Positions 41,542 to 50,500 of a DNA stretch of 64,000 nt are shown here, one piece after another. Where the stretch lies: positions 1,550,001 through 1,614,000 of the forward strand of contig CP073761.1 in NCBI GenBank assembly GCA_018399015.1. Direction: 5' to 3'. A program made the position numbers and the translations under genes. Each line of letters opens with the position of its first letter. Position 1 is the first letter of the stretch. The stretch comes from Cyanobium sp. M30B3 (GTDB lineage: Bacteria > Cyanobacteriota > Cyanobacteriia > PCC-6307 > Cyanobiaceae). The notes under the pieces were generated by a model. That model saw only the letters and a program-made list of their open reading frames with translations, ran no database searches and was not told the DNA's origin.

Positions 41542-44535
41542 GTGCAGCAGGCCCAGACCGAGGCGTGGCAAGTGCTGCAGAACAACCACGGCAGCAAGGC
41601 AGAAGCCACCCTGCTGCAGCGCGTGCGCCAGCAGCTCGATCAGGCCGGCACCCTCGATCTGCTCCGCCACGGCGTGGAGGTGCTCGGGCTGCCCAAGGCC
41701 CTCAAGCTTGCCGAGTTCAAGCCGGCCTTCGGGCTCAATCCCGAGATCCTGGCCCGCTACAACGCCAACCGCCTGCGCGTGCTGCGCCAGGTGCGCTACT
41801 CCAGCCGCAACGAGAACTGCCTCGATCTCGTTCTTCTGCTCAACGGCATTCCGGTGGCCACCTGTGAGCTCAAGACCGACAACACCCAGTCGATCGCCGA
41901 CGCCATCTGGCAATACAAAACCGACCGCCTGCCCAGGGCCGTCGGCCAGGCCCCCGAACCCCTGCTCTCCTTCCCCAGCGGCGCCCTGGTGCACTTCGCC
42001 GTGAGCAATCGCGAGGTGCAGATCACCACCCGCCTGGAAGGGCCCCGCACCCAGTTCCTGCCCTTCAACCGCGGCAGCGACCCCGGTGGACCCGACTGCG
42101 GGGCCGGTAATCCTGTGATGGAAGGGCACCGCACCGCCTATCTCTGGGAGGAAGTGTGGGAGCGCCACAGCTGGCTGGAGATCCTCGGCCGTTACTGCAT
42201 CGCTGAGCGCGACCAGAAAAAGCAGATCCGCCGCATCGTCTTCCCCCGCTACCACCAGCTGGCCGTGACCCGCCTGCTGCTCAAGGCCGTGCTGGAAGAA
42301 GGCCCCGGCCGGCGCTACCTGATCCAGCACTCCGCAGGCTCGGGCAAAACCGCCTCGATCGGCTGGAGCGCCCACCTGCTCGCCGACCTGCACGACGCCA
42401 ACGACCGCAAGCTCTTCGACACGGTGCTGGTGGTGAGCGACCGCAGCGTGATCGATTCCCAGCTGCAGGAAACCCTGGAGCACTTCGAGCGACGCAAGGG
42501 GGTGGTGGCCGCGATCACCACCGAGAAGGGGATCAAGAGCGAGCAGCTGGCCACGGCTCTCTCCGGCGACAAGAAGATCGTGGTCTGCACCATCCAGACC
42601 TTCCCGGCCCTGATCAAAAAAATGCAGGAGCTCACCGCCACCAGCGGCAAGCGCTTCGCGGTGATCGCCGATGAGGCCCACAGCTCCCAGACCGGCGACG
42701 CCGCCCTCAAGCTGCGCAAGGTGCTCTCCGCCGCCGACCTGGCCGACCTGGCTGATGGCGGCGAGGTGTCGATCGACGACCTGCTCACCGCCGACATGGC
42801 CACCCGCGCCGGCAGCAGCGGCATCACCTACGTGGCCTTCACCGCCACGCCCAAGGCCAAGACGATGGAGCTCTTCGGCCGCCGGCCCAACCCCAACGAG
42901 CCGGCCGGCCCCGGCAATCTGCCGGCGCCCTTCCACGTGTATTCGATGCGCCAGGCGATCGAGGAGGGCTTCATCCTCGATGTGCTGCAGAACTACACCT
43001 CCTACAAGCTCGCCTTCCAGCTCGCCCAGAACGGCCAGAACCTCTCCAGCGAGGAGGTGGAGCGCAGCGCCGCCCTCAAGAAACTGATGGGCTGGGTGAA
43101 GCTCCACCCCCACAACATCGCCCAGAAGGTGCAGATCGTGGTGGAGCACTTCCGCCAGTTCGTCTGGCCCCTGCTCGATGGCAAGGCCAAGGCGATGGTG
43201 GTGGTGGGCTCCCGCAAGGAAGCGGTGCGCTGGAAGCTCGCCATCGACAAGTACATCACGGACAAGGGCTATCCCCTTGGCACCCTGGTGGCTTTCAGTG
43301 GCGAGGTGAGCGATCCGGATCTCGGCCCGGATGGGTTCACCGAACGCAGCGCCACCCTCAACCCCGGCCTCAAGGGCGACATCCGCGAGGCGTTCAAGGG
43401 CAGCGGCTACCAGATCCTGCTGGTGGCCAACAAGTTCCAGACCGGCTTTGACCAGCCGCTGCTCTGCGGCATGTATGTGGACCGCCGCCTCGATGGCATC
43501 CAGGCGGTGCAGACCCTCTCCCGCCTCAACCGCTGCTATCCGGGTAAGGACACCACCTACGTGGTGGATTTCGTCAACGAACCCGACGCCATCCTCGCTG
43601 CCTTCAAGACCTACTACGCCACCGCCGAGCTGGCCGAGGCCACCGATCCCAACCTGATCCTCGACCTCAAGACCAAGCTCGATGCCCAGGGCCACTACGA
43701 CGAGGTCGAGATCGACCGGGTGGTGAAGGCGCTGCTTGATGGCAGCCGCAGCGACAAAGCCCGCCAGAGCCAGTTGATGGCGGCGATCGAGCCCGTGGCC
43801 CAGCGGTTGATGACCCTCCACAAGCAAGCCCGCCTCGCCTACCGCCAGGCCGAGGCAATCAACGACGGCGAGGCACTTCAGCGCGCCAAGCAGGAACTGG
43901 ACGCCCTCACCCTGTTCCGCAGCGACATGGGCGCCTACGGCCGCTTCTACACCTTCCTCTCCCAGATCTTCGATTACGCCAATACCGGCCTGGAGAAACG
44001 GGCGCTCTTCTACAAGGCCCTGCTGCCCCTGCTGGAATTCGAGCGCGAGATCAACACGGTGGACCTCTCCAAGGTGGTGCTCACCCACCATCACCTCCGT
44101 GATCGCGGCACCAGAACCCTCGATCTCCAGCAGGGCGAAAGCATCGCCATCGCCGGCATGGCGCCAGGCGGCGGCAGTGTGCAGGACAAGGACAAGGTGG
44201 AGCTCGCCGAGATCATCGCCAAGCTCAACGATCTCTTTGGCGGTGAGCTCAGCGACGGCGACAAGGTGACCTACGTGCGCTCGGTGATCCGCGGCCGGCT
44301 GCTGGAGTCGCCCACCCTCCGGCAGCAGGCCGCCGCCAACAGCAAGGAGCAGTTCGCCAACTCCCCCGATTTCGGCACCGAGCTGATGGACGCGATCATC
44401 GGCGCCCTCGACGCCCACCAGGCGATGAGCAGCCAGGCCCTCAACTCCTCAAGCGTGCGCGACGGCATCAAGGACCTGCTGCTCAACCACACCCATCTCT
44501 GGGAAGACCTGCGCGAGCAGGGCCAGCGGGGATGA
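41542..44535 (+). CDS. hsdR: type I restriction endonuclease subunit R (5' end disrupted)
   Basis: 997 residues from GTG 41542, the first usual start in the frame; homologous sequence extends about 45 codons further upstream. Domains: PD-(D/E)xK nuclease (NENCLDLVLLLNGIPVATCELKTD, with D and E-x-K), SF2 motor domain 1 with Walker A SAGSGKTASI (about 264-273) and DEAH box (ADEAHSSQTGD), motor domain 2 (VANKFQTGFDQPLLCGMYVD, TLSRLNRC), and the C-terminal helical region. Catalytic parts look intact. HsdR needs an M2S complex to cut, and hsdM here is only a stub, so activity would depend on a methyltransferase elsewhere. Confidence 0.92.
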   Translation: MQQAQTEAWQVLQNNHGSKAEATLLQRVRQQLDQAGTLDLLRHGVEVLGLPKALKLAEFKPAFGLNPEILARYNANRLRVLRQVRYSSRNENCLDLVLLLNGIPVATCELKTDNTQSIADAIWQYKTDRLPRAVGQAPEPLLSFPSGALVHFAVSNREVQITTRLEGPRTQFLPFNRGSDPGGPDCGAGNPVMEGHRTAYLWEEVWERHSWLEILGRYCIAERDQKKQIRRIVFPRYHQLAVTRLLLKAVLEEGPGRRYLIQHSAGSGKTASIGWSAHLLADLHDANDRKLFDTVLVVSDRSVIDSQLQETLEHFERRKGVVAAITTEKGIKSEQLATALSGDKKIVVCTIQTFPALIKKMQELTATSGKRFAVIADEAHSSQTGDAALKLRKVLSAADLADLADGGEVSIDDLLTADMATRAGSSGITYVAFTATPKAKTMELFGRRPNPNEPAGPGNLPAPFHVYSMRQAIEEGFILDVLQNYTSYKLAFQLAQNGQNLSSEEVERSAALKKLMGWVKLHPHNIAQKVQIVVEHFRQFVWPLLDGKAKAMVVVGSRKEAVRWKLAIDKYITDKGYPLGTLVAFSGEVSDPDLGPDGFTERSATLNPGLKGDIREAFKGSGYQILLVANKFQTGFDQPLLCGMYVDRRLDGIQAVQTLSRLNRCYPGKDTTYVVDFVNEPDAILAAFKTYYATAELAEATDPNLILDLKTKLDAQGHYDEVEIDRVVKALLDGSRSDKARQSQLMAAIEPVAQRLMTLHKQARLAYRQAEAINDGEALQRAKQELDALTLFRSDMGAYGRFYTFLSQIFDYANTGLEKRALFYKALLPLLEFEREINTVDLSKVVLTHHHLRDRGTRTLDLQQGESIAIAGMAPGGGSVQDKDKVELAEIIAKLNDLFGGELSDGDKVTYVRSVIRGRLLESPTLRQQAAANSKEQFANSPDFGTELMDAIIGALDAHQAMSSQALNSSSVRDGIKDLLLNHTHLWEDLREQGQRG

Positions 44536-44750
44536 GCCCTGATCCGCTCACCATGGTTGGCATTATCCTGGAAGGAAGGCCGATGTGCATAGATCATCAG
44601 CTTGTCTTCGGATCTACAGCAAGCGTACCTAAAATCTGTTGTCAGGTGTAAAGAATACTGAATTCTAGTCCTCAAGCCGCCATCAAGGGATAGTTTGAAG
44701 TTGGCCAGTCCTGGCTTTCCAAAACCAAATCATTATTCAGGGTTTCTGTT
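44536..44750. other. AT-richer spacer between hsdR and the PAP2-like gene
   Basis: 215 bases, visibly poorer in GC than the rest of the window (for example around 44620-44670 and 44720-44750). No gene or RNA recognised. It may hold the promoter of the next gene; AATCATTATTCAGG near 44730 is AT-rich enough for a -10 region. Confidence 0.4.
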
Positions 44751-45629
44751 ATGGTTGAATTTGTAATGCCACTCAGCCCTTATGCCTTAAGAGGCAGTCA
44801 GGTGGATCCCTACGGTGCTTTGGCCATCGCCAGTTCACGCCTGCGGCTACCGTCTATTCACGAGATCCGCGAAGTTGGCGATCCTCTGTTGGCCGTACAT
44901 GCGTTTCCCGCTAGCAGACAAGATTTGGCTAATCAACTAGAGGAGTTGCTTGAGTTACAGGACAAACGTTGTTCAAATGAGATTGGCTCTGCGGCAGCTG
45001 GTCGTGAACGAGCTCCTCTTTCACAGTTCCTACAGGCTCGTGCAAACGATCGCTCAGGATTCAAGGACCAACACAAAGTAGGTGGTCCAACCATCCAGAC
45101 CGGTGCCGATCTTGCCCGCTGGTTTGAGAACGACACCCCATTGCTCGGAGGTTGGATGGCCCTGAGTGTGCTTTTCAAAAAGTATGCAAAACCCCCAACG
45201 GAACAAGCATTCATCTGGGAGGCCCTCAACGCCGTGATTTCCACGGCCCTCCTTGCTGCATGGCACTACAAGTGGATTGAGCCAGTCTCCCGCCTAAAGC
45301 CCCGCCCAACGGAAGTGTTGACCGAAGGGCTCACCGTTCTGTACGGCTTCAATGAATCGGGCGACGAGATCTCAAATCCGACCGGCTTTTCCGGGGTGCC
45401 GCGCCATCCCACTTACCCGTCTGGTCACAGCACTGTGGGCGGTGCCACTGCAGCGATTCTCAAGCGCTTTTTCACTGATCCGGAGGACACTCGGGAGCTC
45501 GACAACCTGGCCGACAACGCTGGCCTGGCACGAATGTGGGCAGGTATCCACTATCGAGCAGATCACACCTTCGGCATTGCCCTGGGCGATGCGGTCGCTC
45601 AACTGGTGTACCCAGGCACCAGCGCCTGA
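44751..45629 (+). CDS. PAP2 / vanadium-dependent haloperoxidase-like phosphatase-fold protein
   Basis: 292 residues. The vanadate/phosphate-binding motifs are nearly complete: K174-x6-R181 (in YKWIEPVSRLKPRP; R181 is followed by Leu instead of Pro), PSGH at 223-226 (HPTYPSGHSTVGGATAAI) and R261-x5-H267-x3-D271 (RMWAGIHYRADH). Length is short for a haloperoxidase but fits bacterial VHPO-like and PAP2 proteins. No signal peptide. Whether it is a haloperoxidase or an acid phosphatase cannot be told. Codon use and GC are lower than in neighbours, suggesting recent transfer; it stands alone at the island edge. Confidence 0.85.
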   Translation: MVEFVMPLSPYALRGSQVDPYGALAIASSRLRLPSIHEIREVGDPLLAVHAFPASRQDLANQLEELLELQDKRCSNEIGSAAAGRERAPLSQFLQARANDRSGFKDQHKVGGPTIQTGADLARWFENDTPLLGGWMALSVLFKKYAKPPTEQAFIWEALNAVISTALLAAWHYKWIEPVSRLKPRPTEVLTEGLTVLYGFNESGDEISNPTGFSGVPRHPTYPSGHSTVGGATAAILKRFFTDPEDTRELDNLADNAGLARMWAGIHYRADHTFGIALGDAVAQLVYPGTSA

Positions 45630-45678
45630 TCAGCACACCACCAATCCCTAACCTGCTGGGAACGAGCCTGTCTGCAGC

Positions 45679-46287
45679 ATGTCCGTTCCCAGCTTGTTTG
45701 CTCTCACCTGGCCACCCGAGGCCTACCTCTGGTTCAAGACCCTGCACATCGTGGGGGTGGTGGTGTGGTTCGCCGGGCTCTTCTACCTGGTGCGCCTGTT
45801 CATCTACCACCGCGAGGCCGCCGAGCTGCTGCCGCCCCTGCGCCAGGCCTTCGAAGACCAGTACGCCCTGATGGAGCGGCGCCTGGCCAACATCATCACC
45901 ACCCCCGGCATGGTGGTGGCGGTGGGGTGCGCCGTGGGCCTGCTGAGCGTGAACCCCGCCTGGCTGCAGCAGGGCTGGATGCACGCCAAGCTGGCCTTCG
46001 TGCTCGCCCTGCTGGCCTACCACGCCTTCTGTTACCGGCTGATGGGCCGCCTTCGCCAGGGCACCTGCCAGTGGAGCGGCCGCCAGCTGCGGGCGCTCAA
46101 TGAGCTGCCCACCCTGCTGCTGGTGATCGTGGTGATGCTGGTGGTGTTCAAGAACCAGTTCCCCACCGGTGTCGCCACCTGGTTGATCGTGGCCCTGGTG
46201 GTGTTCATGGCGGCCTCGATTCAGTTCTATGCCCGCTGGCGGCGCCTGCGGGCCGAGCGCGAGGCGGCCGCCAGCGCCGCCGGCTGA
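45679..46287 (+). CDS. hemJ: protoporphyrinogen IX oxidase HemJ
   Basis: Oxidises protoporphyrinogen IX to protoporphyrin IX, the branch point for heme and chlorophyll; HemJ is the usual form in cyanobacteria. 202 residues with four or five membrane segments. Typical blocks: YLWFKTLHIVGVVVWFAGLFYLVRLFIYH (conserved His), MERRLANIITTPGMV, GWMHAKLAFVLALLAYHAF, and LRALNELPTLLLVIVVMLVVF with the conserved NE. Marks the return to core genes after the island. Confidence 0.93.
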   Translation: MSVPSLFALTWPPEAYLWFKTLHIVGVVVWFAGLFYLVRLFIYHREAAELLPPLRQAFEDQYALMERRLANIITTPGMVVAVGCAVGLLSVNPAWLQQGWMHAKLAFVLALLAYHAFCYRLMGRLRQGTCQWSGRQLRALNELPTLLLVIVVMLVVFKNQFPTGVATWLIVALVVFMAASIQFYARWRRLRAEREAAASAAG

Positions 46288-46303
46288 CCGTCCTTCCCCA
46301 GCC

Positions 46304-46969
46304 ATGGGCCGAACCCCTCGCCACGATCACCCCCTTGCTGCCGTGCTGGCCTCGGTCACGCCGGCCTGCTGCCCCACGCGGCTCAACTTCCACTGCCACA
46401 CCACCCACAGCGACGGCAGCCTGCGGCCCGAGCAGCTGGCCGAGCAGGCGATCGCCATCGGTCTGGAGCACCTGGCCGTGACCGACCACCACGCCATCGC
46501 CGGCAGTGAGGGGGTGGCAGCCGCCCTGGAGGAAGCGCGCCGGCGCGGCCACACCGTGCCCACTCTGTGGCGCGGCGTGGAGATCAGCTGCCTGCTGGAG
46601 GGCTGCCTGGTGCACGTGCTCGCCCTCGGCTTCGCCGCAGAGCACCCCAGCCTCGAGCCCTACCTGCAGGGCAGCAGCGTGGTGGGGCCGGCCCTGCATG
46701 CCGAACAGGTGCTGGCCGCCATCCGCGCGGCCGATGGCCTGGCCCTGCTGGCCCACCCTGCCCGCTACCGCCTGCCGTTCGCCACCCTGCTTGCCGCGGC
46801 GGCCGAGCTCGGTTTCGACGGCGCCGAAACCTGGTACGACTACCAGATGCAGCCACGCTGGCAGCCCACGCCACTGGTGTGTGAGGCGATCGCCCGCGAC
46901 CTCTGCCGCCGGGGGCTTTTGCAGAGTTGTGGTACGGATACCCATGGGCTGGCGCTCCACGGCCGCTAG
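46304..46969 (+). CDS. PHP-domain phosphoesterase
   Basis: 221 residues from ATG 46304. PHP metal motifs: NFHCHTTHSDGSLRPEQL (HxH...D), HLAVTDHHAI (TDH), WRGVEISC, LALLAHPARY and the C-terminal CGTDTHG. The arrangement is the YciV/TrpH-like branch, whose enterobacterial members act as 5'-3' exonuclease or 3',5'-nucleoside bisphosphate phosphatase; the substrate here is inferred only as a phosphoester. Sits 16 bases after hemJ. Confidence 0.87.
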   Translation: MGRTPRHDHPLAAVLASVTPACCPTRLNFHCHTTHSDGSLRPEQLAEQAIAIGLEHLAVTDHHAIAGSEGVAAALEEARRRGHTVPTLWRGVEISCLLEGCLVHVLALGFAAEHPSLEPYLQGSSVVGPALHAEQVLAAIRAADGLALLAHPARYRLPFATLLAAAAELGFDGAETWYDYQMQPRWQPTPLVCEAIARDLCRRGLLQSCGTDTHGLALHGR

Positions 46970-46998
46970 GGTTTGCTGACGCTTTCCCTTGCCAGTCG

Positions 46999-47559
46999 AT
47001 GGGTCTGTTTGATCGCCTGTTCTCCTCCGGCTCCGGCGCCAACAGCGCCCCCAGTGCCGACAGCGGCCCCAAGGCCCGCAAGCCCGCCGAAACCGTGTAT
47101 CTCGACGCCGACCAGTCGAGCAGCCTCGGCGACGTGACGTTCATGCGGCGCTCCAACACCATCCGTCGCACCTTCCCGGGCACGGCCGACAACCCTGGCA
47201 ACAAGGAGATGGTGGCCGAGGTGGCCTCGATGGAGGCCACGCTGGAGAAGGTGTCCGAGGGTCTGCCCGGAGCCGCTGTGGAATCCGGCCCGGCCAGCCT
47301 CAGCGATGGCGTGCCCAAGCCGGTGAAGAAGACCTTCGCCCAGCCGATGTCCCAGGCTGAGCTCGACCAGCGCAAGAAGGGCTCCGCCCTGGGTGTGAAC
47401 GTGCCCGGCGGTCCGGCGGCGATCAAGCAGGAGCAGGAGGCCGCCGCTGCCAGGGCCGGTTCCCAGCCCACTGGGACCAACCCACCCAGCGCCCTGAACA
47501 CGGCCAAGCCCGGTGCCATCGACCCCTTCAAGCAGATGGTGAAGGACCTCAACAGCTGA
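46999..47559 (+). CDS. conserved hypothetical protein, mostly disordered
   Basis: 186 residues from ATG 46999. N-terminal MGLFDRLFSSGSG is an amphipathic start followed by a Ser/Ala/Pro-rich linker; a compact conserved-looking core spans about 30-75 (AETVYLDADQSSSLGDVTFMRRSNTIRRTFPG); the rest is Pro/Ala/Gly/Lys-rich and ends AIDPFKQMVKDLNS. No cysteines, signal peptide or membrane segment. No named family recognised. Five bases from the convergent cobN stop. Confidence 0.7.
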   Translation: MGLFDRLFSSGSGANSAPSADSGPKARKPAETVYLDADQSSSLGDVTFMRRSNTIRRTFPGTADNPGNKEMVAEVASMEATLEKVSEGLPGAAVESGPASLSDGVPKPVKKTFAQPMSQAELDQRKKGSALGVNVPGGPAAIKQEQEAAAARAGSQPTGTNPPSALNTAKPGAIDPFKQMVKDLNS

Positions 47560-47564
47560 GGCCT

Positions 47565-50500
47565 TCAGCGCTGCTCCACCAGCGCCTCTGCCGCCAGCAC
47601 CAGCTGCCGCAGGCTGGCCAGCTGCCCATCGCCGGCGCCGCTCCACAGACCCCGGTGGTGGGCTTCCAACAGCCGCTCGGCCATGTCGCGCAGGGCCCAG
47701 GGGTTGGTCGCCTCCAGAAAGGCCCGCACGCCCGGGTCCCCGAGCCAGTGCTCGGCCACGGCCCCGTAGCTCCAGTCCGGCACCCGGCCGGTGCTGGCGC
47801 CGTAGGCGAACAGGTAGTCGAGGCTGGCCGCCATCTCGAAGCCCCCCTTGTAGCCGTGCCGCTGCATGCCGGCGATCCAGCGGGGGTTGAGCAGCCGGGA
47901 GCGCAGCACCTTGTCGAACTCCTTCTCCAGCCGGTGCAGGCGCGGCCGCGCGGCGCGGGAGTGGTCGCCGAACCAGGCCGCCGGCGCCTCACCCTGCAGG
48001 GTTTCAGCGGCGGCGCTGAGCCCGCCCTGGAACTGGTAGTAGTCGTCGGAATCGAGCAGGTCGTGTTCCCGGTTGTCCTGGTTGTGCAGCACCACCTGCA
48101 CACTGCGCAGGCGCTGCTCCAGCCCCTGGCGGTCGGCCGCCGCCTCGATGCCCATTGCCCCTGCCGGGCCATGGGCCATCCCTGCCAAGGCTGAGCCGTC
48201 ACCCTCGGCAGCGCCATAGCGCCAGCTGCTCCAGTTGAGGAAGGCCTCGCCCAGATCGGCCCGCGTCTCCCACTGGCCGCTGTCGATCAGGCCCTGCAGC
48301 CCCGCCCCGTAGGCCCCAGGCGCCGAGCCATACACCCGTGCTGCCGTGCCCTCCCGCCGCGCCGCCGCCGCCAGCGGGTTCTGCTCCTCCGGCTCATCGA
48401 GGGCCGCCACCAGGGCCGTGGCCCGGTTCACCCAGGCCACCAGCTGGGGGAAGGCGTCGCGGAACAGGCCGGAGATGCGCAGGGTCACATCCACCCGCGG
48501 CCGGCCGAGCAGGGCCAGGGGGATCACCTCCAGGTCCACCATCCGCCGCGTCGGCCCATCCCACAGCGGCCGCACCCCCAGCAGCGCCAGGGCCTGGGCG
48601 ATGTCTTCGCCGCCGTTGCGCATCGTGCTGGTGCCCCACACCGACAGGGCCAGGCTGTGCAGGTGCTCCCCCTCCTCCTGCAGGTGCAGCTCCAGCAGCA
48701 GTTCGGCGCTGCGGCGGCCGAGGTCCCAGGCGGCCTCGGTGGGCAGGCCGCGCAGGTCCACCGAATAGAAATTGCGGCCGGTGGGTAGCAGGTCGGGCCT
48801 GCCGCGGGTGGGGGCACCGGAGGGGCCGGCGGCCACCCGGCGGCCCTCCAGGCCCGCCAGGAAGGCCAGCCGCTCCTGCGTGCCGCAGGCCAGCAGCCGC
48901 GGCACCAACTCCTGGCGCAGGTGCCCCAGCACCGGTGCCGTGTGGGGGCCGATCGGCCATGGAGGCGGCGCCATCAGCGCTGCTGGAGTCGCTCGCTCGC
49001 TGGTGGCCAGCTCCTGCTCAGCAACCTGGGCCTGGCCCAGGGCCCACCGGCAGAGCTCCAGGGCCTGCTGCTCCAGCCGCTCCACACCATCGCCCACCCG
49101 CCGCGCCGGCTGCAGCATGCGCTGGTCGGCTTCGCTGAGGGGCTGGTCCTCCGGGTCGCCCCAGGGGTCGAGCTCCAGGCCCTGGTCGCGGGCCAGGGCC
49201 TGGGTGAGCCCGGCCACACCCGCCTGGGGCGGCCGGGCCAGGCAGAGCAGCAGTTCCGCCAGCTCCGCCGCCTCCGGCAGCTGGCCGTAGCGGTGCAGTC
49301 CCAGGCGGATCTGGGCCTCCTTCAGCTCGCAGAGGTAGCCATCGGCCGCATCGAGGCGGGCCTCCAGCTCGGCCCCGGTCCCCAGGGGCAGATCCAGATC
49401 GGCGAGCCGCTGCTCCAGCTGCCGGCGCAGCAGGGCCGCCCGCTCGCCGCCGCCCACCTGGCTGGCCTCCCAGTACTCATCCAGCAGGGCCTCCAGCTGC
49501 TGCAGTTCGCCGTGCAGCCCCGCCCGGCCCAGGGGCGGGGTGAGGTGGTCGAGGATCACGGCCTGGCTGCGCCGCTTGGCCTGGGAGCCCTCCCCCGGGT
49601 CGTTCACGATGAACGGATAGAGGTGGGGCAGCGGCCCCAGGGCCCACTCCGGGAAGCACTGGTCGGAGAGCCCCAGCCCCTTGCCGGGCAGCCACTCCAG
49701 GTTGCCGTGCTTGCCCACGTGCACCACCGCCTGGGCGGCGAACACCTGCCGCAGCCAGAGGTACTGGGCCAGGTAGGCGTGGGTGGGGGGCAGGTCGGGT
49801 GAGTGGTAGCTGAGGCTGGGGTCGCGGTCGTAGCCCCGCTCCGGCTGGATCAGCAGGCACACCCGCCCGAAGCGCAGGCCCCGCACCGCAAACCCCAGCT
49901 CACCGCTGGAAAGGCGTTCCAGGCCGGCGTCCTGCTCCGGCGGCCCCCACACCGCCTCCAGCCGCTGGCGGCCAGGCGCCGGCAGCTGGTCGTACCAGCT
50001 GCGGTAGCGGGCCAGGGGCAGATGGTCGAGCGCGGGCCGGTGGCCGCTCTCTGGATCGTTGCTCCGGCCGGCCAGCAGGGCCTCGATCAGGGCCTGGCCA
50101 CCGGCGGGCAGCTCCCCGGCCAGGCCATAGCCCTCCGCCCGCAGCCAGTGCAGCATCGCCGCCGCCGAGGCCGGCGTGTCCAGGCCCACGCCGTTGGCCA
50201 GCCGGCTGTTGCGGGTGGGGTAGTTGGCCAGCACCAGGGCCACCTGCCGCCGGGCGGCCGGGGTGCGGCGCAGGCCGATCCAGTTGGCGGCCAGCTCACT
50301 CACCCAGGCCAGCCGCTCCCGGTCGGGCCGGTAGCGCTGCAGGGCGCCCCCCAGCTGCTCGCCCGTGCCCACGCACTCCTTGAAGGCGCCGATGCGGGTG
50401 GTGATGCGCCCATCGAGCTCCGGCAGGGCCACCTGCAGGGTGAGGTCGGTGGGGGCCAGGCCGATGCTGCTGGCTTGCCAGCGCTGGCGGGGCTGGCTGG

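Larger units (their letters stand above)
36482..45629. other. decayed defence island (type I restriction, toxin-antitoxin, HEPN, RhuM remnants)
   Basis: Between the lipase-like gene and hemJ lie parts of a type I restriction-modification locus (hsdM stub, half hsdS, hsdR) interleaved with a HEPN remnant, three toxin-antitoxin loci in different states, a RhuM fragment, a GIY-YIG nuclease and a PAP2-like gene. Several genes are truncated or frameshifted, and hsdS and the PAP2-like gene are less GC-rich than the core. No integrase, transposase, tRNA or direct-repeat boundary was seen. Confidence 0.8.

Noticed and set aside
41392-44418. Minus-strand frame of about 1000 codons opposite hsdR
   Set aside because: Its translation is His/Gly/Glu/Val-rich low complexity without motifs, the mirror of GC-rich third positions in hsdR, whose own domains are clear.
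36482-45629. Integrative element or prophage explaining the island
   Set aside because: No integrase, transposase, phage structural gene or flanking direct repeat was found; gene content is only defence-type and remnants.
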